The notes under the pieces: model-generated
What the model was told of the DNA's origin: nothing
The model's input: only the letters and a program-made list of their open reading frames with translations
Database searches by the model: none
NCBI GenBank assembly: GCA_003517845.1
Contig: DOZU01000206.1
Span: 37,704-48,712 of the forward strand
DNA from: Clostridiales bacterium
Lineage (GTDB): Bacteria; Bacillota; Sulfobacillia; UBA995
Direction of reading: 5' to 3'
DNA: 11,009 nt
Made by a program: the position numbers and the translations under genes
Shown here: one piece after another, positions 1 through 6,138 of the stretch
Position numbering within the stretch: the stretch's first letter is position 1
Layout: each line of letters starts with the position of its first letter

Positions 1-7
1 TGACCGG

Positions 8-925
8 TCAGCGGCCGGAGGCTTGACGAGCCGGGCGCTTGCGCCCCTTGCCCGGGGATTGTTTCTTGGCCGCGCCTTTGCGTGGCGGGGGGGAAGGTTC
101 CGGCGCCGGAGGCGGAGGCGGCGGATCGATATGGCCGGGCAAGAGCAGCGAAAACCGCCGGAAACGGTGCCGTACGACGCCTTCTCGGGCTGGCTCGACG
201 CGGGTCGCTCCCGAGCGCACGCGGGCTACCGCCGCCGCAGCTTCCGCCAGGAAGTCGGGGCCGAGCGGGGTGAGGTGGTGCCCGGGACACACCCGCGCAA
301 CCTGACCTGCATCCCTTGCCAATCGCTCGAGGCTGGCGAGTAATTGCTCCGGGTCGGACCCGTCGCCCCACGCCGAGATGGTGGCGGGAGCCAGGGTGTC
401 GCCGGTGAACAGCGTGCCGCTGTTCTCATCCTGAAGGCAGAGGGCCCCGGTTGCGTGTCCCGGGGTATGGAGGATGCGGAGCCGCCGGCCTCCGAGTTCC
501 ATGAGGTCGCCTTCGTCGAGGAGGCGGGTGACCCGAGAAGGCAACACCGCGTACTTGAGGGGATCGAACCCGGCGGGCAAGGGCCCCCAGATCTTGTGCG
601 GCAAGAGGGTGTCAGCCACTTCTTCTTTCGCCCAACCCCGTTCAACGCGAGGCGCCTCCGCCTGGTGGGCGGCAATCTCGCGGTAGTGGTGGTTGGCTCC
701 ACAATGGTGGTAGTCGGCGTTAGTGTTGACTACGATGATGGGCAGTCGGGTGAGCCGGTTTACCGCCGCCGGCAGGTCGCCGATGCCCATGCCCGTATCG
801 ATCAGCGCGGCGCGATCGCGGCCAAGCACCAGGTAGGAGATGACTTCCTCCAAGTGGTCGGGTTCGGATAGGCTCCATAGGCCCGGGGCGATTTCCTTCA
901 ACTCAAACCATGACCTCGTTGCCAT
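8..925 (-). CDS. MBL-fold metallo-hydrolase-like protein with altered metal motif and basic Pro-rich tail (305 aa)
   Basis: The protein has the metallo-beta-lactamase fold: a beta-rich start with LIDTGMG (41-47), the metal loop at 67-76, HTPGHATG (153-160), TGDTL (174-178) and CPGHH (213-217). The last three keep the usual His157, Asp176 and His216 ligands. The first loop reads NTNADYHHCG where the family normally has THxHxDH, so the ligand positions are Asn69, Asp71, His73 and His74; hydrolase activity is therefore uncertain. The fold ends near residue 265. After it comes a run of prolines (268-281) and a Lys/Arg-rich tail (282-305) that could bind nucleic acid or another polyanion. The ATG start is preceded by a strong purine-rich Shine-Dalgarno (complement of 932-943). 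It lies 119 bases downstream of the deacetylase gene on the same strand and may share its transcript. The substrate is unknown; general relatives include glyoxalase II-like thioesterases and lactonases. Confidence 0.88.
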   Translation of the reverse strand: MATRSWFELKEIAPGLWSLSEPDHLEEVISYLVLGRDRAALIDTGMGIGDLPAAVNRLTRLPIIVVNTNADYHHCGANHHYREIAAHQAEAPRVERGWAKEEVADTLLPHKIWGPLPAGFDPLKYAVLPSRVTRLLDEGDLMELGGRRLRILHTPGHATGALCLQDENSGTLFTGDTLAPATISAWGDGSDPEQLLASLERLARDAGQVARVCPGHHLTPLGPDFLAEAAAAVARVRSGATRVEPAREGVVRHRFRRFSLLLPGHIDPPPPPPAPEPSPPPRKGAAKKQSPGKGRKRPARQASGR

Positions 926-1044
926 CCGCTGCCCCTCCCCTCCAGTATTCCCATTCGCCGCCCGGCATGACGGAACCTGCCTGGAAAAATGTTGGAAGGC
1001 AAATCAGGCCAGGAAGCGCGACTTGCCCCGAGGTAGACTGCTGT

Positions 1045-1815
1045 TTACCCGTTGGCTTCCAAGAACTCGCGGACGGCGGAATGGAATCGCGCGAAGGGGA
1101 TCCCAAGCGCCGTCTCGTAGCCCAACCGTCCCCGGTGTGGCGGGTTGAGGTAGTCGTGGTGGGGCAGAGGTCGATATGGTTCGCCTAGCCACCAGCGGCG
1201 GCGATCGAGGCAAAGCGCCATCGGCAGCCGGAGGTATCGGTACTGAGTGCGGTGACACCGCCAAAGGTCGTCCCACACCCGCCGATCATCGGGCCGGGGC
1301 GGCGTGCGCATGGCCGCGAGGGAGTTGGTGGCGAACCCGCCGATGAGTTGCCGCCTCCCCCGCGGTCCGGTGTTGATCGGGAACTCGTAGATGGGAGCGC
1401 TGAGGCGAATGCGGGCCGCTGCCTGGCTGACGGCGAAGTTGGCCACGTCGTGATCGGGGTGCCCGCCCTCGTATGCCGGGACGTATACCTCGGCAACGAC
1501 CCGACTCTCGAGGTAGCCGGCTATGCCGCTCACTAGCTCTTCAAGATAGCCGAGGGTCCGCAGGTCGGGATAGTCCCAGAAGGTCAGCGCGCGTTCGGGC
1601 ACGCCCAGCCGCGCCATCGCCGCCCGCGACTCCTGCCGTCGGACCTCCGGGGAAGGCGCGAGCAGGCCGGAGGTAAGCCACAGCGCCCCCACCTCCCGGC
1701 GGGATGCGACGAGGCGGCGGATGCGGGCGTTGATGAAGATCTCATCGTCGTTGTGAGCGAGGATGAATGCGGCGCTTCCCCCGGGGTCGGGGGGGCCTTT
1801 GCTGACGAGTGCCAA
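1045..1815 (-). CDS. PIG-L/LmbE-family deacetylase (256 aa, TTG start)
   Basis: This is a zinc-dependent N-deacetylase of the PIG-L/LmbE superfamily, which removes acetyl groups from N-acetylglucosamine-type conjugates such as the mycothiol and bacillithiol precursors. The diagnostic AHNDDE (20-25; usually AHPDDE) supplies His21 and Asp24 as zinc ligands and Asp23 as catalytic base. GGHPDHD (117-123) gives the third zinc ligand, His122. The open frame extends 67 codons further upstream to an ATG at 2016, but that stretch is Arg/Gly/Pro-rich and unlike the family. The TTG at 1813-1815 has GGGAGGT 8 bases before it and gives a protein of normal family length, so I chose it. The C-terminal part (about 150-256) is rich in Arg, Trp and Tyr and could recognise a sugar substrate. 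The deacetylated molecule cannot be named: no BshA- or MshA-type glycosyltransferase is in the window. Confidence 0.87.
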   Translation of the reverse strand: MALVSKGPPDPGGSAAFILAHNDDEIFINARIRRLVASRREVGALWLTSGLLAPSPEVRRQESRAAMARLGVPERALTFWDYPDLRTLGYLEELVSGIAGYLESRVVAEVYVPAYEGGHPDHDVANFAVSQAAARIRLSAPIYEFPINTGPRGRRQLIGGFATNSLAAMRTPPRPDDRRVWDDLWRCHRTQYRYLRLPMALCLDRRRWWLGEPYRPLPHHDYLNPPHRGRLGYETALGIPFARFHSAVREFLEANG

Positions 1816-1823
1816 ATCCTCGA

Positions 1824-1830
1824 ACCTCCC
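1824..1830 (-). promoter_or_regulatory. Ribosome binding site deciding the TTG start of the PIG-L gene
   Basis: On the minus strand this reads GGGAGGT, ending 8 bases before TTG (1815-1813). It is a near-perfect Shine-Dalgarno at ideal spacing, whereas the upstream in-frame ATG at 2016 would add 67 residues with no resemblance to the family. Confidence 0.7.
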
Positions 1831-2030
1831 GACGGGACGGCCAGCTGTTTCCGGGCGACCGGCGCGACCAGCCCCGATAGTTCTTATGCGATGACCAGGC
1901 GCGAAGTTCCGGTTGCTGGCCAAAACGCTTCGACATGGGGATCTTCTGCTCCTCTCCGCCGCATCGGCACGCTGCTTCCTGCCCACCGTAGACCCCCATG
2001 TCCCTCGGGGTGGCACGGGGATGCGGGAAG

Positions 2031-2044
2031 TTGATCTCAGTCAA
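2031..2044 (+). promoter_or_regulatory. FNR/CRP-family operator (TTGAT-N4-GTCAA)
   Basis: TTGATCTCAGTCAA matches the FNR consensus TTGAT-N4-ATCAA at 9 of 10 defined positions. Its centre (2037.5) is 41.5 bases before the +1 expected from the -10 box at 2067-2072, which is the geometry of a class II activator site. This suggests activation of the downstream iron-sulfur gene by an FNR-, DNR- or CRP-like regulator responding to oxygen, NO or a similar cue. The divergent deacetylase gene could also be affected. The match and spacing are seen in the sequence; the regulator is inferred and is not encoded in the window. Confidence 0.6.
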
Positions 2045-2066
2045 TGCGCCCGGTCGGCCCGCGCGC

Positions 2067-2072
2067 TAGACT
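2067..2072 (+). promoter_or_regulatory. Putative -10 box of the iron-sulfur protein gene
   Basis: TAGACT matches TATAAT at four positions, including the important first two and last. There is no sigma-70 -35 hexamer at the right distance; the FNR-like palindrome occupies that place, as in class II activated promoters. The predicted start near 2079 leaves a leader of about 16 bases containing the AGGAGG at 2082-2087. Confidence 0.5.
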
Positions 2073-2081
2073 GATGGCGAG

Positions 2082-2087
2082 AGGAGG
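2082..2087 (+). promoter_or_regulatory. Ribosome binding site of the iron-sulfur protein gene
   Basis: AGGAGG lies 7 bases before the ATG at 2095. It decides against the two earlier in-frame ATGs (2044 and 2074), which lie inside or too close to the promoter elements. Confidence 0.75.
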
Positions 2088-2094
2088 CTGGAGG

Positions 2095-2799
2095 ATGGCC
2101 AAGCGACTGATGGTGAAGATCGATGAATTCCTGTGTAACGGATGCGGGCTGTGCGTCCCATCCTGCGCCGAGGGGGCGCTCCAGATCGTGGACGGCGTGG
2201 CCCGGCTGGTCAAGGACAGCTACTGCGACGGCTTGGGCGCCTGCCTGGGCGAGTGCCCGCAGGGGGCCATCACCCTGGAAGAGCGGGAGGCGGACCTCTT
2301 CGATGCGCACGCCGTCGAGCAGCATCTGACGGCGCTGGGCCGCGCGACGGCGCCCGCCGCCCCTGCCGGCCTGCCCGCAGCGACCGACCGCCTCGAGCAG
2401 TGGCCGGTCCAGCTCCGCCTGGTGGGACCGCGGGCGCCCTTCCTGAAAGGACAGGACATCGTGGTGGCCGCCGACTGTGTACCCTTCGCGGCTGCCCGTT
2501 TCCATCGGGACTTGCGGCGTGGCCGGCCGCTACTGGTGAGTTGCCCCAAGCTGGATGACCCGGGAGAACTGGTCAGCCGGCTGGTCGACGTGGTACGGGA
2601 GGCCAGTCCCCGTTCACTCACGGTGGCTCACATGGAAGTACCCTGCTGTTTCGGCCTGGTGCGGCTCGTTCAGGAGGCGGTGGCGCGGTCGGGCAAGCGG
2701 ATCCCCGTGCGGACGGTTGCGGTGGGCACGGGCGGCGAGATCGGCCCGGAGGTTGATGAGCGCGAGGCGGTCATGCCCGCCGGCCGCTGCGGGGCATAA
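2095..2799 (+). CDS. 4Fe-4S ferredoxin-type protein with incomplete second cluster motif (234 aa)
   Basis: The N-terminus is a bacterial ferredoxin domain. The first motif is complete, CNGCGLC-VPSC (Cys14, 17, 20, 24). The second, CDGLGACLGECP (44-55), keeps Cys44, Cys50 and Cys54 but has Leu47 where the second cysteine should be. One normal [4Fe-4S] cluster and one three-cysteine site, possibly [3Fe-4S] or labile, are therefore likely. A linker of about 30 residues leads to a C-terminal domain (105-215) with further cysteines in ADCVP (Cys128), SCPKLDD (Cys150) and HMEVPCCFG (Cys184, Cys185), which may bind another cofactor or do thiol chemistry. The overall layout recalls ferredoxin-like proteins of anaerobes; from memory, relatives occur near hybrid-cluster protein or Crp/Fnr genes, but neither is visible here. 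It is probably a cytoplasmic electron carrier or redox/NO-stress protein. No TM segment or signal peptide is seen. Transcription is probably FNR-activated. It converges on glnS with a 28-base gap. Confidence 0.88.
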   Translation: MAKRLMVKIDEFLCNGCGLCVPSCAEGALQIVDGVARLVKDSYCDGLGACLGECPQGAITLEEREADLFDAHAVEQHLTALGRATAPAAPAGLPAATDRLEQWPVQLRLVGPRAPFLKGQDIVVAADCVPFAAARFHRDLRRGRPLLVSCPKLDDPGELVSRLVDVVREASPRSLTVAHMEVPCCFGLVRLVQEAVARSGKRIPVRTVAVGTGGEIGPEVDEREAVMPAGRCGA

Positions 2800-2827
2800 G
2801 GGACGGTCCTGGCCGTGCGCGGGGGGA

Positions 2828-4549
2828 TCAACCCAGGAGCTGGGACCCCTGCACTTTGGCCCAGGTATCGCGCAAGCTCACGATGCGGTTGAAGACGAGG
2901 CGGCCTTCCCGGCAGTCCACCGGATCGGCGTGGAAGTATGCCTGGCGAAGGAACTGGTAGCGACTGCCGGGAGTTGCCTCGGCCAGGGACGGTTCCAGCT
3001 GGCAGGCGGTCAAGACTTCCAGCGAGTGAGGACTGAGGTTGGCCGTGAAGTCCTGTCCTTCCGGGACTGCTTCCGGGTTGGCAGCGAGGAAGAGGTTGTC
3101 GTACAGGCGGACGGTGGCGGGTACGGCATGCCGGGCGGATACCCAGTGGACCGTCGCCTTGACCTTGCGCCCGTCGGTCGACTCTCCACTGCGGCTCGCG
3201 GGGTCGAACGTGCAGTGCAGTTCCCGGATCGTGCCGGTAGTATCGTCCTTCACCACGCTATCGCACTTGATGATGTAGGCGCCTTTCAAGCGGACTTCCC
3301 GTCCGGGTGCGAGCCGGAAGAACCTGGCGGGTGGGGTCTCGAGGAAATCTTCCTGCTCAATGTAGAGATCCCGGCAGAAAGGCACCCGGCGGGTGCCCGC
3401 CGCGGGGTCTTCGGGGTTGTTCTCGACCTGCATCCACTCGACCTGGTCTTGAGGGTAGTTGATGACGGTGACTCTCAGCGGCCTCAGTACCGCCATCGCC
3501 CGGGGCGCTCGGCGGTTCAGATCCTCCCGCGCACAGTGCTCCAGGAAGGCCAGGTCCACAACGCTGTCGTTCCTCGCCACTCCGATCTGCTCGCAGAAGG
3601 AACGGATGGCTTCCGGCGGGTACCCGCGGCGGCGCAGCCCCGCGATAGTAGGCAGACGGGGGTCGTCCCACCCGTTCACGTGTCTGCCCTCGACCAGTCG
3701 GCGCAGCTTGCGCTTGCTCATCATCGTGTGACTCATGTTCAGCCGGGCGAACTCGATCTGCCGGGGCCGGCCACGGGCGCCCGACAGGGCCGGGCACTCG
3801 ACACTATCCAGCACCCAGTCGTACAGCGGCCGATGGTCGGCATACTCCAGAGTGCACACCGAGTGGGTGATGCCCTCCAGCGCGTCGCAAAGGGGGTGGG
3901 CGTAGTCGTACATGGGGTAGATGCACCAGCGGTCACCGGTGCGATGGTGCGGGGCGTAGAGGATGCGGTAGAGCACCGGGTCGCGCAAGTTCATGTTGGA
4001 CGAAGCCATGTCGATCTTGGCGCGCAGCGTACGGGAGCCTTCCAGGAACTCTCCCGCTCGCATGCGCTCCAGCAGATCGAGGTTTTCCTTGACCGACCGG
4101 TTCCGGTAAGGGCTGTCCCGGCCCGGCTGGGTGAGGGTTCCGCGGTGGCTTCGCATCTCCTCCTGGCTCAGGTCACAGGCATAGGCCTTGCCCTTCTCGA
4201 TCAGTTGCACCGAGAAAGCGTATATGGGTTCGAAGTAGTCCGAGGCGAAGAAGAGCCGGTCGCCCCAGTCCGCTCCCAGCCACTTCACGTCGTCGATGAT
4301 CGATGTGACGAACTCCTCCTCCTCCGCTGCGGGATTCGTATCGTCGAAACGCAGATTGAACAGCCCGCCATTCCTGACCGCAAGCCCGTAGTTGAGGATG
4401 ACGGCCTTGGCGTGGCCGATGTGCAGGTATCCGTTGGGCTCCGGGGGGAAACGGGTATGCACCCGCCCATCGTTGAGCCCCTCCGCCAGGTCCCGTTCGA
4501 TGAGATCCTGGATGAAATTGGCCGGCGGGCGATTGACGTCGTCTGCCAT
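2828..4549 (-). CDS. glnS: Glutaminyl-tRNA synthetase (573 aa)
   Basis: This is a class I aminoacyl-tRNA synthetase that charges tRNA-Gln with glutamine in the cytoplasm. The Rossmann-fold active site carries PPEPNGYLHIGHAKA (35-49, HIGH at 43-46), RFDDTNP (67-73), an intact YPMYDYAHPL (211-220) and a KMSKS-type loop MMSKRK (276-281). TLEYADHRPLYDW (233-245) is the GlnRS-like counterpart of the E. coli TLEFQDNRRLYDW. The C-terminal half is the two-beta-barrel anticodon-binding domain, with VVKDDTTGTIRELHCTFDP (about 422-440) and a normal ending. E. coli GlnRS is 554 residues, so the gene is full length. The ATG is preceded by AAAGGGAG at 8 bases spacing. Many Bacillota lack GlnRS and make Gln-tRNA through GatCAB transamidation, so its presence is informative about lineage or transfer. 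No T-box leader is seen upstream. The start is only 13 bases from an imperfect block of repeats and a weak promoter. Confidence 0.97.
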   Translation of the reverse strand: MADDVNRPPANFIQDLIERDLAEGLNDGRVHTRFPPEPNGYLHIGHAKAVILNYGLAVRNGGLFNLRFDDTNPAAEEEEFVTSIIDDVKWLGADWGDRLFFASDYFEPIYAFSVQLIEKGKAYACDLSQEEMRSHRGTLTQPGRDSPYRNRSVKENLDLLERMRAGEFLEGSRTLRAKIDMASSNMNLRDPVLYRILYAPHHRTGDRWCIYPMYDYAHPLCDALEGITHSVCTLEYADHRPLYDWVLDSVECPALSGARGRPRQIEFARLNMSHTMMSKRKLRRLVEGRHVNGWDDPRLPTIAGLRRRGYPPEAIRSFCEQIGVARNDSVVDLAFLEHCAREDLNRRAPRAMAVLRPLRVTVINYPQDQVEWMQVENNPEDPAAGTRRVPFCRDLYIEQEDFLETPPARFFRLAPGREVRLKGAYIIKCDSVVKDDTTGTIRELHCTFDPASRSGESTDGRKVKATVHWVSARHAVPATVRLYDNLFLAANPEAVPEGQDFTANLSPHSLEVLTACQLEPSLAEATPGSRYQFLRQAYFHADPVDCREGRLVFNRIVSLRDTWAKVQGSQLLG

Positions 4550-4571
4550 GGCACATGCTCCCTTTATCCCA

Positions 4572-4601
4572 GTAATATGGCCGCCGTCGCGACACGGTCA
4601 C
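4572..4601 (-). promoter_or_regulatory. Possible weak glnS promoter
   Basis: On the minus strand GTGACC (4601-4596) is followed after 18 bases by TATTAC (4577-4572), each matching the sigma-70 consensus at four of six positions. Transcription would begin close to the glnS Shine-Dalgarno, giving a very short leader. The match is weak and this call is tentative. Confidence 0.25.
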
Positions 4602-4621
4602 GGGCGTATCGCGGCCACCGT
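4599..4621 (+). repeat. Degenerate 23-base direct repeat, copy 1
   Basis: This matches 4663-4685 at 21 of 23 positions; both contain the core GTATCGCG followed by CCACCGT. Bases 4611-4617 can pair with 4624-4630 (7 pairs, one G-U) to form a small hairpin, so the copy is part of a decayed palindromic element. Confidence 0.6.
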
Positions 4622-4662
4622 GATGGTCGCATCGTGGTCGTGCTCGCGCCCACCGCCAGGGC

Positions 4663-4685
4663 CACGGGTGTATCGCGACCACCGT
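4663..4685 (+). repeat. Degenerate 23-base direct repeat, copy 2
   Basis: This is the second copy of the 4599-4621 repeat, 64 bases downstream with two mismatches. It ends by running directly into the GTAGGGGC palindrome, which suggests one composite repeat unit rather than two unrelated elements. Confidence 0.6.
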
Positions 4686-4712
4686 AGGGGCGGGTTCGGA
4701 ACCCGCCCCTAC
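4684..4712. repeat. Perfect 13-bp palindrome (GTAGGGGCGGGTT / AACCCGCCCCTAC)
   Basis: The arms 4684-4696 and 4700-4712 are exact reverse complements around a 3-base CGG loop. The GTAGGGGC...GCCCCTAC termini resemble dispersed REP- or MITE-like palindromes found in many GC-rich genomes, so I expect further copies elsewhere. It could also act as a transcription barrier between glnS and the exporter promoter, although neither strand has a T tract after the stem. Confidence 0.8.
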
Positions 4713-4827
4713 ATCACCGCAATTCTGCAAACCAGGCGGTGCATCCTGCTCTGGTCCACTGCCTCCGGCCGGGGACGGACGTCACCGCGCCCCGGGCATA
4801 ATGGCTGCTAACTATCGAGATCGGCGC

Positions 4828-4857
4828 TTGACACCCCCGGGGTACGCGACCTACAAT
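4828..4857 (+). promoter_or_regulatory. Strong sigma-70 promoter of the MacA-MacB-like operon
   Basis: The -35 is a perfect TTGACA (4828-4833), followed by an 18-base spacer and TACAAT (4852-4857, five of six). The expected start is near 4864, about 24 bases before the GTG start codon at 4888. The promoter rules out the in-frame ATG at 4801 as the translation start. No obvious operator palindrome overlaps it, so the operon may be expressed constitutively. Confidence 0.75.
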
Positions 4858-4873
4858 GAGACAGTGGTGCTAC

Positions 4874-4880
4874 GGAGGAG
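4874..4880 (+). promoter_or_regulatory. Ribosome binding site deciding the GTG start of the adaptor gene
   Basis: GGAGGAG is 7 bases before GTG at 4888. The ATG at 4881 directly after it is too close and out of frame. Confidence 0.75.
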
Positions 4881-4887
4881 ATGGACC

Positions 4888-6138
4888 GTGACGGTACTGG
4901 CACGCCGCCGCCGCGTCCGGTTGGCGGTTTCCGGCCTGGTCCTGGCCATCCTGCTCGGCGTGGGAGCAGTGGCCGGAGTGTTGCGGGAACGAAGGGGAAA
5001 CGAAGCGACGCTGGTGACCGTCGAACGCGTTGGTCGTTCCCGCGTGGAAGCGGTGGTGAGCGCCATGGGCACCCTTCGCCCCGGCGAGGAAGCCCGGGTC
5101 CGCGCGCCGATGGCCGGGACGATCGAACAGCTTCTGGTCAGCAGCGGTCAGAAGGTCCTTGCGGGCGATGTCCTGATCCTCTACCAGCGGGATGCCCTCG
5201 AGGCCAGCCTGCGGGAGGCCGGGTTGCGGGTGAGCGAAGCGCTCTCGCGACTGGCGGCGCTCGAGCTTCAACTCCGGCTGGAGGAAGCCATCTTCGCGCG
5301 GGAGCGGGAGCAATCCCAGGCAAGACTGCGCCAAGTCAAGGTCGCCTACCAGGATGTGCAGGGATTGCACCCAACCGACTCGCGGCGAGTGCAGGCGGCT
5401 GAGAATCTGACCCAGGCCGAGGCCGAGTATGAGCTGCTCAAGCTCCGGCAGGAGGGACGGCGCATCCTGCCGGAAGCGATGGCCGCGGCCCGGGCGGCGC
5501 TGATGGCAGCCCGGCGCGCGGAGGCGGCGGCTCAGACGCAGTTGGCGCGGGCAACGGTCGTGTCACCCATTGACGGCACCGTGTTGACGGTGGCGGTAGA
5601 GCCGGGGGCACCGGCTGCGACCGGGGCCTTGCTGGCGACGGTGGCCGACCTCAGCCGACTCCGGGCGGAAGTGCGAGTGGACGAGTTGGATGTGGGGCGG
5701 GTGCACGTGGGTCAGTCCGCCGTCGTGTATCCCGGTGCCTTCCTCGAGGAGGGGTTCCCGGGGACGGCCGAATCGGTCGCCCCGGCGGCGGAACTGGAAG
5801 GACGCGCCGCGCGGTTTCTCGTGACCATCCTCCTCGACAACCGGGAAGGCCGATTGCGGCCAGGTATGACGGTCGATGCCCACCTGGTCGTGGAACGGGC
5901 GGAGGACGTGCTCAGCGTCCCCCTGCAGGCAGTGCTGGGGGAGGGAGAGCAGCAAGCCGTGCTGGTCCTTGCAGGAGAGGCTATCGAGCGCCGCCTCGTG
6001 CTGAGCGGAGTCCGTGGCACCACCCGGGTGGAGATCCGCTCCGGAGTGGCCGAGGGCGATTCGGTGGTGGTGGGACCGCTGCATCTGCTGGACCGGCTGG
6101 CTCCCGGAGACCGGGTTCGGGCGGCGGACGGCCGGTGA
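4888..6138 (+). CDS. MacA/YknX-like membrane-fusion (HlyD-family) adaptor (416 aa)
   Basis: This is the periplasmic-adaptor or extracytoplasmic subunit of a MacAB-type ABC exporter. A cluster of arginines (6-11) precedes one membrane anchor (about 12-32) with no lipobox. Next come the first half of the lipoyl-like domain (about 69-100, RAPMAGTIEQLLVSSGQKV), a long alpha-helical hairpin (about 102-220, rich in Ala, Glu, Arg and Leu) and the second lipoyl half (221-252, VVSPIDGTVLTVAVEPG). A beta-barrel and membrane-proximal domain with RLRPGMTVDAHLVVE (about 326-340) follow. At 416 residues it is somewhat longer than MacA (about 370). The GTG start is chosen from the Shine-Dalgarno and the promoter. 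Its stop overlaps the ATPase start by 4 bases (GTGA), indicating translational coupling. No TolC-like gene lies beside it, so a YknXYZ-type role in a monoderm cell is as likely as a tripartite pump. The substrate is unknown; antimicrobial peptides, macrolides and lipids are typical for the family. Confidence 0.92.
   Translation: MTVLARRRRVRLAVSGLVLAILLGVGAVAGVLRERRGNEATLVTVERVGRSRVEAVVSAMGTLRPGEEARVRAPMAGTIEQLLVSSGQKVLAGDVLILYQRDALEASLREAGLRVSEALSRLAALELQLRLEEAIFAREREQSQARLRQVKVAYQDVQGLHPTDSRRVQAAENLTQAEAEYELLKLRQEGRRILPEAMAAARAALMAARRAEAAAQTQLARATVVSPIDGTVLTVAVEPGAPAATGALLATVADLSRLRAEVRVDELDVGRVHVGQSAVVYPGAFLEEGFPGTAESVAPAAELEGRAARFLVTILLDNREGRLRPGMTVDAHLVVERAEDVLSVPLQAVLGEGEQQAVLVLAGEAIERRLVLSGVRGTTRVEIRSGVAEGDSVVVGPLHLLDRLAPGDRVRAADGR

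Larger units (their letters stand above)
4550..4887. other. Divergent intergenic region between glnS and the exporter operon
   Basis: These 338 bases contain no convincing gene. From left to right they hold the glnS ribosome binding site (4558-4562), a possible weak glnS promoter, two copies of a degenerate 23-base repeat with an imperfect hairpin, a perfect 13-bp-stem palindrome, about 115 bases with nothing I recognise, and the strong sigma-70 promoter and ribosome binding site of the exporter operon. The frame open from an ATG at 4801 runs through this promoter and is not used. Confidence 0.75.

Noticed and set aside
1742..1936. Small basic minus-strand frame starting MSKRFGQQ (about 64 residues) with a GGAGAGGAG upstream
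   Set aside because: The Shine-Dalgarno spacing is too long, the frame overlaps the deacetylase start out of frame, and the sequence is low-complexity Arg/Pro/Ser. It does not look like a protein, though comparison with relatives would settle it.
2555..4687. A 710-codon open frame on the plus strand opposite glnS
   Set aside because: It is antisense to a full-length, motif-complete GlnRS; the translation has no recognisable family features, and long antisense frames are expected in GC-rich coding DNA.
4599..4712. CRISPR array
   Set aside because: There are only two degenerate repeat copies, with no regular spacers and no cas genes.
4550..4720. T-box or other RNA switch controlling glnS
   Set aside because: I see no T-box sequence or specifier structure, and the region is filled by repeats and a hairpin close to the start codon.
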